Made by a program: the position numbers and the translations under genes. The notes beneath the pieces were generated by a model. The model was not told where the DNA came from. It worked only from the letters and a program-made list of their open reading frames with translations, and did not search any database. A stretch of DNA of 64,000 bases, taken from the NCBI RefSeq assembly GCF_900289175.1, contig NZ_LT985747.1, positions 112,506 to 176,505 on the forward strand, read 5' to 3'. Of the stretch, positions 42,232-50,280 are shown piece by piece (position 1 is the first letter of the stretch; each line of letters starts with the position of its first letter). The stretch is from Paenibacillus faecalis (GTDB lineage Bacteria; Bacillota; Bacilli; Paenibacillales; Paenibacillaceae).

Positions 42232-42260
42232 ATTATATAGACAAATTAATAATTTGTCTA
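42232..42260 (-). promoter_or_regulatory. Promoter of the DUF2087 operon overlapped by a perfect palindrome
   Basis: On the minus strand a -35 TAGACA (42255-42260), a 17-bp spacer and a -10 TATAAT (42232-42237) form a near-ideal sigma-A promoter. The inverted repeat TAGACAAATTA-A-TAATTTGTCTA (written here in two 11-bp halves; 42238-42260) covers the -35 and spacer exactly, as a repressor operator would. Confidence 0.75.
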
Positions 42261-42370
42261 GTTTTATAATAAACACGATTCAAAAATCATCATGATAATG
42301 AATCCTTGTCTTCAGACCGAGAACGAATAAATAGAAACTTTCAATACTTCTGTCTATTCTTTAATCATAA

Positions 42371-42404
42371 AAAAATAAGCGGAATGAACTGAATCATTCC
42401 GCTT
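42371..42404 (-). terminator. Terminator of the VTT-domain gene
   Basis: AAGCGGAATGA/TCATTCCGCTT stem; on the minus strand seven Ts follow after an A. Confidence 0.88.
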
Positions 42405-42415
42405 ACTTCATTACA

Positions 42416-43051
42416 CTAGTCACTTGGGATCTCTGCAGATTTCTGTATTTCATCACTGCCTCCAAGTATATAGGCTTCCACTTTCTTGCTAAGCCACAAA
42501 AGAACAAACACGACAGCTACGACACCAAGTAACAATATCGGCTGTTCCAGAAAATCTGCAAAGTTAGCTCCTACAAAAGACACACTGAATACCATTATCG
42601 CCTTACCTAAAGTAACAGCCAACAAGTAAGATTGAATATGCATTCTTGCTATACCTGCGGCCATATTGACCGCAACAAACGGACCTACCGGAAGAATTCC
42701 AAGGATAAAGACATAACTGAATCCATTGCGCTGAATCCATCTCATCCCTTTTTGAACTTTAGGCTTTGACGCCCATTTATCCAAATACCGGGTGTTGGAT
42801 ATTCTGCGCACGATTAGAAACGTAACCAGGCATCCGCTTACCAGACCGAACCAAGAATATAGAAAGCCGGGCCAGAAGCCGTATACAGCAGCGTTAACTC
42901 CAACAATAACAGCTGTTGGAAGCGGTGGTATAAACGACTTTAGAAAGGTAAGAAGAATTCCGGGCAAAGGGCCAAATGATCTGAATGTTTCCAAAAACCA
43001 TTCCAGATTTTCTTCTGTAAAAAGTGACATGATATCCGTCACATCAACCAA
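42416..43051 (-). CDS. TVP38/TMEM64 (VTT/DedA-like) membrane protein
   Basis: A 211-residue membrane protein with about five helices. The VTT signatures are SFIPPLPTAVIVGVNAAVYG, YSWFGLVSGCLVTFLIVRR and GILPVGPFVAVNMAAG. Relatives move or flip undecaprenyl phosphate or phospholipids; the substrate here is unproven. It starts at TTG 43051 with AGGTGAG 6 nt upstream; ATG 43030 is an alternative. The tail carries an acidic helix after VEAYILGGS. Confidence 0.85.
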   Translation of the reverse strand: MVDVTDIMSLFTEENLEWFLETFRSFGPLPGILLTFLKSFIPPLPTAVIVGVNAAVYGFWPGFLYSWFGLVSGCLVTFLIVRRISNTRYLDKWASKPKVQKGMRWIQRNGFSYVFILGILPVGPFVAVNMAAGIARMHIQSYLLAVTLGKAIMVFSVSFVGANFADFLEQPILLLGVVAVVFVLLWLSKKVEAYILGGSDEIQKSAEIPSD

Positions 43052-43140
43052 TCCATTCTCACCTACTTTATCATTTCGTTATACATAGTGTAACGGATTA
43101 GAGGTGATCTTTCACTATTGATTCTTTGTAGTCTTAAACA

Positions 43141-43239
43141 TCATCGGATATTCAGCAATGGCTCAAGTTGATGAATGTGATGCTTAACAAAGCGAATCCA
43201 TCCCGAATACTGTTCAATGAGCTGCTCTTTCTCGGCCAT
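43141..43239 (-). CDS. Possible 32-residue peptide gene
   Basis: An open frame MAEKEQLIEQYSGWI... of 32 codons, starting 4 nt after the stop of the DUF4269 gene, whose last codons provide GGAGG. It contains a plausible amphipathic helix with HHIHQLEPLL. It may be a coupled small gene or the remnant of a longer one. No family recognised. Confidence 0.4.
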   Translation of the reverse strand: MAEKEQLIEQYSGWIRFVKHHIHQLEPLLNIR

Positions 43240-43242
43240 ATC

Positions 43243-43848
43243 TTATGAACCTCCTAAAAATTTAATATCTGCTAAAAATGTTCTCAACCTGTCATCACTC
43301 CACTCAGCTATCGACAGTAATTGCTGAAAGGGATCTCCACCCATCCCCAACAGCTTTGCAAATGCAGGTTCTGTTTTCATACCCGACTGCTTAAGATCAA
43401 TAATGTATTGTCGAGCTTCTCCACCGAGAATGTTCAGTATTCGATGTTCCACCACCATATGTCTGTAGCCGTTTTGCATAACTGTCGGAATCGGCTGGGC
43501 AAACAACTCAAACAACCAATCTTTATATGTAAACTGTACAGCAAGATAGTCCGCAGTCTTCTCTCGTCCAGATGAATATGAAAAATGAAAAATATGTATA
43601 TCTCCCAAACGTTCCGTTATCACTTCTCGGAAAACTTTGAAGTCTGAAACACAGCATATAATGTCCAGATCGCTATCGGGCAAATCAATGCCGATCGGAA
43701 TCGTCCCCACCAAAATCGGATCAAATTCACGAAGCTTATCCATGATGCTCATCTCGGTCAACACAGCATACACAGTCTGCTGCCGGGAATTCCCTTGTTT
43801 TAAATAGGATATATCCTTAAAATCGTTAATGGTATCCACACCTTTCAT
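43243..43848 (-). CDS. DUF4269 nucleotidyltransferase-like protein
   Basis: A 201-residue protein. LVGTIPIGIDLPDSDLDIIC has the G(S/T)...D-x-D layout of the polymerase-beta-like nucleotidyltransferase fold; FELFAQPIPTVMQNGYRHM fits DUF4269. The substrate is unknown. ATG 43848 follows a poor GGGGTTGG site. It is first of a pair with a 32-codon frame. Confidence 0.8.
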   Translation of the reverse strand: MKGVDTINDFKDISYLKQGNSRQQTVYAVLTEMSIMDKLREFDPILVGTIPIGIDLPDSDLDIICCVSDFKVFREVITERLGDIHIFHFSYSSGREKTADYLAVQFTYKDWLFELFAQPIPTVMQNGYRHMVVEHRILNILGGEARQYIIDLKQSGMKTEPAFAKLLGMGGDPFQQLLSIAEWSDDRLRTFLADIKFLGGS

Positions 43849-43993
43849 TTATCGGCCAACCCCATGCGCATTCCCCATGTTAAATGAATCTAATATTTTT
43901 ATAATAGAACATAAGTTCCCGTTGTTCAATAGTTATTTTTATTTATTTCGCTGCTTCATGCAGGTTCAAACGTTCCATATAAACACAAAAAAT

Positions 43994-44033
43994 AAAAGGC
44001 CGTCTCACAGTAGAAAATCTACTTTCTGAGACG
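43994..44033 (-). terminator. Terminator of the DsbA-family gene
   Basis: CGTCTCA-AGTAGA pairs with TCTACT-TGAGACG; on the minus strand TTTTATTTTTT follows. Confidence 0.85.
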
Positions 44034-44052
44034 ACCCCGTCCGAAAAAACTC

Positions 44053-44772
44053 TTATTTTTTATCTGCTGGAATATCGCATGAACCATCTGTGCAAGCACC
44101 CGCAGCATTTTCATCGTCATTCACAAGTATTAATGGTTTTTCTTCTCCATACGCTTTTTCTAAGGCATCGATAAATACATCAATCGGCTGGGCCCCTGAT
44201 ACAGCATATTTCCCGCCGAGCACAAAGAACGGAACGCCTTGAACCCCGATTCGTTTCGCTGCTTCTTCATCAGCTCGAACCTCGGAGGAAAACTGATCCC
44301 CTGCAAGCGCAGCTACCGCTTCCTCACGTGACAAACCGATCTCCGCTGCTAAATCAGCCAGTAGTTCTTTATCTTCCAGATTTCGTGTTTCCGTAAAGTA
44401 AGCGTGGAAAAGACGCTCGGCCATCTCTTTCATTTTCCCATGCTGTGACGCAAAGTGAACGAGTCGATGTGCGTCAAAGGAATTGGATGGAGCGATCTTG
44501 TCCAGATGATAGGTAAGCCCTTCCTGCGCTGCCTGCTTGGTAATATTATCGTTAGAAGCCTGCGCCTGTTCAATACTCATGCCATATTTAGCTGCGAGCA
44601 ATTCCGTCATGGACACGCCCGGCTTATAGGAAGCATTCGGATCAAGTTCAAAGCTGCGATAAACAACCTCGACTTCATCTTTATGTGGAAAACGATTAAG
44701 AGCGGACTCGAAGCGGCGTTTTCCAATATAACAAAACGGACACATAAAATCGGACCAAATTTCAACTTTCAT
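44053..44772 (-). CDS. DsbA-family (FrnE-like) oxidoreductase
   Basis: A 239-residue cytosolic protein. MKVEIWSDFMCPFCYIGKRR holds the CPFC redox site at residues 11-14. The helical insert (about 60-170) and GVQGVPFFVLGGKYAV with the cis-Pro belong to the FrnE branch. A C-terminal CTDGSC pair may be a second redox or metal site. ATG 44772 is preceded by AGGGGG; the longer frame from 44844 is not translated. Roles in disulfide or thiol stress are known for FrnE proteins. Confidence 0.9.
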   Translation of the reverse strand: MKVEIWSDFMCPFCYIGKRRFESALNRFPHKDEVEVVYRSFELDPNASYKPGVSMTELLAAKYGMSIEQAQASNDNITKQAAQEGLTYHLDKIAPSNSFDAHRLVHFASQHGKMKEMAERLFHAYFTETRNLEDKELLADLAAEIGLSREEAVAALAGDQFSSEVRADEEAAKRIGVQGVPFFVLGGKYAVSGAQPIDVFIDALEKAYGEEKPLILVNDDENAAGACTDGSCDIPADKK

Positions 44773-44871
44773 TATACACGAACCCCCTATGGTATTATTG
44801 TCGTTGTTTCCTATTGTAACCCGCTGCCAAGTTTTTGGCAACATGAACCAGGGGAAGCTTAAACCAACCCT

Positions 44872-45492
44872 TTATCCCTTCCTCTGTATCAACACTTCTC
44901 GAGCCTCAATTAACCAGGGATGAACAACCTTCATATGCTCACGGTTTCTCCAGACGTGATCCATGTACACCATTATCGCATCTTCTAAAGAATCCACCGC
45001 CTTGCTTCGCATTTCCTTTATATATGGAGCAGCGTCAGCATTATCCCAGCTCAGCTTATCCGCCACAAAAAGCACTTTATCCATCAGGCCGATATCGGCC
45101 CTTAACGTGGTATGGCATTCTATTGCGTTTAGCAGAAGCGGCTCAGTCAGACCAAACACCTTCGTTGTCATATCCCTGGACAATTTCTGATGCAAAATAT
45201 AAGGAAATTCCCGCTCTTCCTCCAAAATATTAATGTTCATCTGATCACAAATATGTATCTTCTCCTCATTTGGAACAATCGTTCCGATATCATGCAGCCA
45301 TCCCGCTTGTTCGGCAATGACCGGGTCTGCGTGATAAACATTAGCAAGCCGCTTTGCTTCCTGTGCTACCTTCTGACAATGTTCCCAAGTATTCAGGCTA
45401 TTGTGGCGACTAAAAAACCGGTGCAAATAAGAAAACAACCCTTCATCATCGACATATGGTTCAAAATAAGGATCTAATAAATCATCGCTCAT
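44872..45492 (-). CDS. HD-domain hydrolase, YqeK-like
   Basis: A 206-residue metal-dependent phosphohydrolase. HD ligands: a His in NTWEHCQKV, AGWLHDIGTIVP (H-D) and AIECHTTLRA. The KVLFVADKL stretch is typical of YqeK, which hydrolyses Ap4A. The normal yqeK sits with nadD; this copy does not, so it is probably a paralogue. GGGAAGGGAAAATGA before ATG 45492. Confidence 0.83.
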   Translation of the reverse strand: MSDDLLDPYFEPYVDDEGLFSYLHRFFSRHNSLNTWEHCQKVAQEAKRLANVYHADPVIAEQAGWLHDIGTIVPNEEKIHICDQMNINILEEEREFPYILHQKLSRDMTTKVFGLTEPLLLNAIECHTTLRADIGLMDKVLFVADKLSWDNADAAPYIKEMRSKAVDSLEDAIMVYMDHVWRNREHMKVVHPWLIEAREVLIQRKG

Positions 45493-45600
45493 TCATTTTC
45501 CCTTCCCTTCATTTAACGTTGATTTGTTTCAATCATTGCAACCCTAACGATCACTTCTTTAGAATATCCGTCAAATGTAATTAAGACGAGCAAGTAATAA

Positions 45601-45700
45601 AAAGGCCGAGTACAGGAGCATATACAACCTGAACTGCACCAATCAATAGTTAGTTGTGTCTAACTATTGGGATGCAGTACACCCCTAAAACTCGACCTTT
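45601..45700. repeat. Hairpin element resembling joined ends of an IS3/IS150-type element
   Basis: AAAGGcCGAGT and ACTCGaCCTTT pair as the outer arms. Inside, ACTGCA pairs with TGCAGT and AATAGTTAG with CTAACTATT (9 bp, loop TTGTGT). Reading the minus strand from 45680, TGTACTGCATCCC is close to the IS150-group terminus TGTACTGCACCC as I remember it; the other arm repeats the same ending. No transposase remains. It lies in the 45493-45737 gap, which holds nothing else. Confidence 0.5.
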
Positions 45701-45737
45701 TCTTTGGATCTAACGGTCATCCCGCAAAAACGCCCTA

Positions 45738-45998
45738 TTATTTATACTTCTGCCAATCCATCTCGCTATTGTTCAGCAAATACTCAAAATCCTGTTCTAG
45801 CCGCTTTTGTTCTTCCTTACGTGCCGCTTCCCGTTGAAGACGCTCTTCTTTCGCTCTTTTGGCCTCATCAGCTTTTAGCGAATTCGCTTGAGCTTTCAAT
45901 CGTTCAAGCACTTGAGGGTCCAACCTGTCTTTGAGAGTAGCCGGTTTATCCGTAGAACCCGTTCCTGGCATCATATTTCTTCCCTTTTTCTTCGCCAT
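45738..45998 (-). CDS. YqkE-like (DUF3886) small basic coiled-coil protein
   Basis: An 86-residue protein: MAKKKGRNMMPG, then LKDRLDPQVLERLKAQ and a long charged helix of Arg/Lys/Glu (about 45-72). This is the DUF3886/YqkE pattern; function unknown. AGAGGTGATGCGCGT before ATG 45998; the frame from 46025 is longer than the family. Confidence 0.8.
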   Translation of the reverse strand: MAKKKGRNMMPGTGSTDKPATLKDRLDPQVLERLKAQANSLKADEAKRAKEERLQREAARKEEQKRLEQDFEYLLNNSEMDWQKYK

Positions 45999-46063
45999 AC
46001 GCGCATCACCTCTGTTCCACAACATTATAACAGCTTCGGCCTGTTACAGCATCCTCGTATAAA

Positions 46064-46795
46064 TCAGGCAAAAGCATAGCTAATATATACCATGATAAGC
46101 AAACCTGCTATAAAAGAGTAGGTTGAAGGACGTTCATACCCATGGCCGTGACTCTCTGGAATCAGTTCCTTATACACGATAAACATCATTGCTCCCGCGG
46201 CAAATGCCAATCCGTAACCAATCAGAAATTGAATATAATTCGCCGCAAAAAAGCCGACAACAGCGGACACAAGCTCCATCAATCCGGTAAGAAGCACAAT
46301 CATAAACGCTTTAAATTTGCTAACACGTGTGCTTATTAAAAACACAGCCAGAATAAGTCCCTCAGGCATATTTTGCGCACCAATGGATATCGCGACCATC
46401 GGCCCCAGCCCTGCATTCTGACTGGCATAACTGAAGCCTGTGCTCAGCCCCTCCGGGATGTTATGAATGAACAGAGCGATAATGACCAGAAGTGATGAAG
46501 AATCAAAAGAACGTATGCGCGGCTCATTTTCCACATCGATGTGGGGAATGTTTTTCTCGATCCGGTCCAGAACGACAATACCGAGCAGTAAACCGATCGT
46601 CAGCGGTATAATTCCGCCTTCCTCCAAGGCTTGAGGCATCAGACCAAACGTGGAGGTAGATACCATAATGCCTGCCGTAAAGGCAATAAGGATATCCTTC
46701 CATTTCTCTGACAATGTTTTTACAAACAATAACGGTACGGCTCCTAAGACCGTTGCCATAGCCGATATAAAACTTCCTATAAGTGCTGCTTGCAT
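46064..46795 (-). CDS. ZIP-family divalent-metal transporter (GufA type)
   Basis: A 243-residue membrane protein with eight helices. The ZIP metal motif is in helix 4 (ALFIHNIPEGLSTGFSYAS) and helix 5 (ISIGAQNMPEGLILAVF). MQAALIGSFISAMATVLGA starts helix 1. Members import zinc or manganese, driven by the membrane gradient. GAAGGGGACAGCAGGAT before ATG 46795. No Zur box was identified. Confidence 0.92.
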   Translation of the reverse strand: MQAALIGSFISAMATVLGAVPLLFVKTLSEKWKDILIAFTAGIMVSTSTFGLMPQALEEGGIIPLTIGLLLGIVVLDRIEKNIPHIDVENEPRIRSFDSSSLLVIIALFIHNIPEGLSTGFSYASQNAGLGPMVAISIGAQNMPEGLILAVFLISTRVSKFKAFMIVLLTGLMELVSAVVGFFAANYIQFLIGYGLAFAAGAMMFIVYKELIPESHGHGYERPSTYSFIAGLLIMVYISYAFA

Positions 46796-47092
46796 ATCCT
46801 GCTGTCCCCTTCTTATCCCCGATTCAATAGTTAAACTGCAAAATACGTACTACCCTATAATATAAACAATGATTTATAAATCTGAAAATGGAAGGGAGTA
46901 CCAAAACAGCTCCGTAAACGCTTACTAAACATAAAATTTGAAAATTTTTCATATGACCTGATGTTTTGCCCTATATACCTGCTTTTAAACTGGACTAAAG
47001 TCCAGGGCATCGGTTTACCCGGAGACGGAGGACACGTATTTCGATCCATGATATGCTCCTATTATCGAGTATATAAAAAGGAGAACGTTACC

Positions 47093-47596
47093 ATGATGAA
47101 AAGGACCATTATTGCGCCACTGCTGATCTTGCTTGGTGTTTACCTGCTCTTGAACATAGGAGGTACGGCAAGTACAGGAGCTATTTTTGCAACATTTTGG
47201 CCTACACTCTTTGTCATTCCGCTCGGGCTATTTTTCCATTGGATGTATTTCTCTTTAGTTGGGCGAAAAGGGGTGGGACTTCTTATTCCGGGAGGGATTT
47301 TGCTCACGGCAGGTATTGTTAGCCAGATCGCTTCCTTGTTTGATAGTTGGGAAGTCATGTGGCCGGGATTCATTCTGGCCGTTGCTGCAGGCTTGTTCGA
47401 ATTTTACTGGTTTGGCTCCCGCAACAAGTGGCTGCTCATACCGATCAATATTTTAACAGTCCTGTCGTTGCTGTTTTTCATCGCTTTTTCAATCGCACCT
47501 GTTCTGAGCTACCTAGTCATTATCCAGCCAATCATCGCAATTTTACTCGTTCTAGGAGGCATTTGGCTTATCGGGGGACAACGAAAACACGGGTGA
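47093..47596 (+). CDS. Small multi-helix membrane protein (LiaI/LiaF-TM-like)
   Basis: A 167-residue protein with about five hydrophobic segments and no soluble domain: ILLGVYLLLNIGG, FATFWPTLFVIPLG, LIPGGILLTAGIVS, WPGFILAVAAG. The FWP...G and WPGF pairs are like the two-helix modules of LiaI/DUF5668 envelope-stress proteins. AAAAAGGAGAACGTTACC before ATG 47093; the frame further upstream has no site. Confidence 0.72.
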   Translation: MMKRTIIAPLLILLGVYLLLNIGGTASTGAIFATFWPTLFVIPLGLFFHWMYFSLVGRKGVGLLIPGGILLTAGIVSQIASLFDSWEVMWPGFILAVAAGLFEFYWFGSRNKWLLIPINILTVLSLLFFIAFSIAPVLSYLVIIQPIIAILLVLGGIWLIGGQRKHG

Positions 47597-47659
47597 ACAT
47601 ATTTGAAACGAAAAAAAGTATCAAAGATTACAATCATCATCTACTATTGGTATAAATCC

Positions 47660-47711
47660 AAAAAGGCAGTGAAATGATCGGTTTAAATCGATCTTTTCAC
47701 TGCCTTTTTTA
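47660..47711 (+). terminator. Strong bidirectional terminator
   Basis: AAAAAGGCAGTGAAA pairs with TTTCACTGCCTTTTTT around an inner GATCG/CGATC stem. It also terminates the minus-strand tRNA transcript. Confidence 0.88.
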
Positions 47712-47730
47712 AAAATTTGAAAACTTTAAG

Positions 47731-47804
47731 GGCGATCGATGGGACTTGAACCCACGAATGCCGGAGCCACAATCCGGTGCGTTAACCCCTTCGCCACGAC
47801 CGCC
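47731..47804 (-). tRNA. tRNA-His (anticodon GTG)
   Basis: The minus strand folds as a cloverleaf. The first G is G-1 pairing with C73, a histidine-tRNA mark. The acceptor is GCGGTCG/CGATCGC, followed by T8, a D arm starting GCG, an anticodon loop TTGTGGC between CCGGA and TCCGG, and a T arm with GTTCAAGTC. CCA is not encoded. No other tRNA is adjacent. Confidence 0.95.
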
Positions 47805-48010
47805 ATATCAATCACGGATATTTAATATAACATATAAACCAATATTTTTAAAGATGTAACTTTTACCAGTTAGTTCCCGTGTTGCTTCACTACCGCTTTT
47901 AAGGGTATAGTCACTTTAAACTTTACTGCTCACCGCAAACAAACGGTTCAAACCGTTAAAGCATGATATAACGACGGTGAATCAACACAAACATAAAGGG
48001 CGGATTAAGC

Positions 48011-48868
48011 ATGATCTATCAAACGATGTATATGTCAGACAATCTTCAAGTGAAGGGCTATATATGCATACCAACAACCTTTACACAATACCAAGGTATT
48101 TCTGTAGGGTCATACATAGAGCAATCTGTTGCTGAAATATCGAATATAGAAATATTAGCATCACCATTAAGCGAAGAACTTCAAGAGGAAACTGCAATTC
48201 AATCAAACAAGCTGCCACTTCTTATTTATTGCCGCGGGGGCATCGGTAAATATGGTGCCGTCAAACTCGATTGGCTGCGTCAGTTTGCAGCTAGAGGACA
48301 TGTAGTATTTGCTCCTGCCTATCGCGGAAATGAAGGAAGCCAGGGTCGGGACGAGTTCGGCGGAAGGGATGTCATGGATGTTCTGTCCGCGATAGCCTGG
48401 CTTGCTAAGCTTCCTTTTATAGACACAGAATCCATCCATATCCTTGGATTCTCACGAGGGTCGATTAATGCGGCCAGGGCAGCTGTAGAAAATCCCATCA
48501 TATCCAAGCTGGTCCTTTGGAGCGGCATATCAGATATGGCGCAAAGCTATGATGAGCGCATTGACCTGCGCCGAATGCTGAAGAGAGTCATTGGAGGCAC
48601 GCCGGGTAAGTACCCCGAGCGATACCTCGAACGGTCTCCCTTTCACTTTGCAGATCGAATTCAATGCCCCGTCCTGATAGTCCATGGCGGTCAGGATGAG
48701 CAAGTATCTGTAAAGCATGGAATACATATGTACGAGCGGCTGCTAAAATTAGAAAAGAACGCCTGCCTTCATCTGTATGAAGAGCATGGGCACCACTTTC
48801 CGCATGACTTGCATAAGTCTGCTGTAAATCGTATATTGGATTGGCTGAAACAGCCTACTGCCCCTTGA
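48011..48868 (+). CDS. Alpha/beta hydrolase, prolyl-oligopeptidase-like (S9 type)
   Basis: A 285-residue serine hydrolase. The nucleophile elbow is LGFSRGSINA, the Asp is in VHGGQDEQV and the His in YEEHGHHFPH. The oxyanion region is YCRGGIGKYG. The N-terminal propeller of true S9 peptidases is missing, so it is the stand-alone catalytic type. The substrate (peptide, ester) is unknown. AAGGGCGGATTAAGC before ATG 48011. It has no partner gene. Confidence 0.85.
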   Translation: MIYQTMYMSDNLQVKGYICIPTTFTQYQGISVGSYIEQSVAEISNIEILASPLSEELQEETAIQSNKLPLLIYCRGGIGKYGAVKLDWLRQFAARGHVVFAPAYRGNEGSQGRDEFGGRDVMDVLSAIAWLAKLPFIDTESIHILGFSRGSINAARAAVENPIISKLVLWSGISDMAQSYDERIDLRRMLKRVIGGTPGKYPERYLERSPFHFADRIQCPVLIVHGGQDEQVSVKHGIHMYERLLKLEKNACLHLYEEHGHHFPHDLHKSAVNRILDWLKQPTAP

Positions 48869-49003
48869 GTTATGTCATAACTCCAGTACTTGAAGCCCAC
48901 ACAGTGCTTATGATTTTTTAGATGGATGATGCAGGGCTTTAAGATGGCAGAATAGAACTTAGAATGGAAGCTGGAACGGTACGAGCGAAGCCATCCCTGT
49001 GGC

Positions 49004-49267
49004 TTATTTGTCCACTACTCTGCTCATTATTCCCAGTCCATAACCTGTTAATGTGGCAAGTAGCCAGCCTTCTTTTTCATTTATTAAATATTCCAGAATT
49101 CCTAAGTATGCAAATGCCGTAAATGTCAATATTAATATTACAAACATGGAACCAGGAAACTCTTTCGTAAGGAAACTAATTACTAAAAAAATCAAAATTC
49201 CGATTGCTATTGTCATGTTGTTCGCCTGCCTTGTAAAGAACTTGGATAGATTTTCGTCATCATTCAT
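49004..49267 (-). CDS. Hypothetical three-helix membrane protein (87 aa)
   Basis: Begins MNDDENLSKFFTRQANN and has three hydrophobic segments (about 18-36, 38-58, 68-82). Not recognised. The nearest AGGTGA is about 22 nt before ATG 49267, so the ribosome site is weak and the call is tentative. Confidence 0.55.
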   Translation of the reverse strand: MNDDENLSKFFTRQANNMTIAIGILIFLVISFLTKEFPGSMFVILILTFTAFAYLGILEYLINEKEGWLLATLTGYGLGIMSRVVDK

Positions 49268-49399
49268 ATGATACTTATTTCACATATCACCTCACGATCA
49301 CTAATTTGGACTCGCACTTCCTCTTTATCGTCAATAAAGCTCCAATATTTAACTCGTTACTACGCTATTGCCCGAAATCTGGTTTTCATCAGATCGCAC

Positions 49400-49434
49400 A
49401 AAAAAACGGTTCTGCGCCAATTGGGCAAAACCGC
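49400..49434 (-). terminator. Terminator of the GbsR-type regulator gene
   Basis: CGGTT-TGC-CC/GG-GCA-AACCG stem with AATT loop; seven Ts follow on the minus strand. Confidence 0.85.
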
Positions 49435-49448
49435 TTTTTATAGAAAGG

Positions 49449-49988
49449 TCAATCCTCTACTTTAGGAACATGCTTGAAGATTTCCCCTGTTTCAAAAAAT
49501 TCAACTAAACGAATAATCCAATTATAATAATCAAGGGATCTCTTTATTTCTTTTAATAAAATGTTTATTTGTTCTTCAGTCTCTTCACTCAGATGAACCT
49601 CTTCTTGGAGTTTGAGTAATTGCTGATGCAGATGATGCTCATGGAGCCTGCTTTTACTAATGGTCTTGCGCCAATTTGCAGTAAACAGCGCTATAAATGT
49701 TTGATAATAGTCATCATCCACCTGAATTAAATCTTTGCGCACACCTTTCACAAAAACTTTCTCGGCAATATTCAATTCGATCATTTCACGAACCACTTGA
49801 CTCATTCGCATTTTACTCATACCCATTGCTTCTGACAATTGTTCAAGTGTCATCGGTTCCTTGCGCATGGAAATGATGCCAAACACTCTTCCCACTGTTT
49901 TTGAAACCCCAAACGTATGCACATTATCTGCTATTTTCTCAATCATTTCATTTTCTAATTTTTCAATTTGGTGTGATAGCTTCTCCAT
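49449..49988 (-). CDS. GbsR/OpcR-type (MarR-like) transcriptional regulator
   Basis: A 179-residue regulator. The winged HTH spans about 35-95 (VGRVFGIISMRKEPMTLEQL, SEAMGMSKMRMSQVVREMI). The C-terminal helices are those of the GbsR family, which senses choline and represses glycine-betaine synthesis and choline-uptake genes in B. subtilis. It diverges from opuC across 292 bp, as opcR does in B. subtilis. AAGGGGTAAAT before ATG 49988. I infer choline-responsive repression of opuC. Confidence 0.86.
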   Translation of the reverse strand: MEKLSHQIEKLENEMIEKIADNVHTFGVSKTVGRVFGIISMRKEPMTLEQLSEAMGMSKMRMSQVVREMIELNIAEKVFVKGVRKDLIQVDDDYYQTFIALFTANWRKTISKSRLHEHHLHQQLLKLQEEVHLSEETEEQINILLKEIKRSLDYYNWIIRLVEFFETGEIFKHVPKVED

Positions 49989-50128
49989 TCATATTTACCC
50001 CTTGAACAATACATTATTGTAAAGGCTAATATACCATAGTTCCATTAAAAACAAAAAAAACAAATCTCACGGATTTGGACCCAATCCATAGTAAAACATA
50101 GTATTTGTAAGAATGAAGCAGTATAAAA

Positions 50129-50152
50129 TGTATAAAATATATTTTTTACATA
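50129..50152. promoter_or_regulatory. Inverted repeat between gbsR-type gene and opuC
   Basis: ATGTATAAAATA and TATTTTTTACAT are reverse complements at 11 of 12 positions, with no spacer. The site lies in the divergent promoter region, where the GbsR-type protein should bind. Confidence 0.45.
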
Positions 50153-50280
50153 TCTTATAAAGATTATGGAGTGATATGCTGTTTTTGTTTCATTCGTCAA
50201 TCTTCTATAATTATTTTTAAGGCAGTAAGACGGCAAAAAAGGAATTTAATTCAAGATAAACAAGAAAGGGGGACTTTGTT

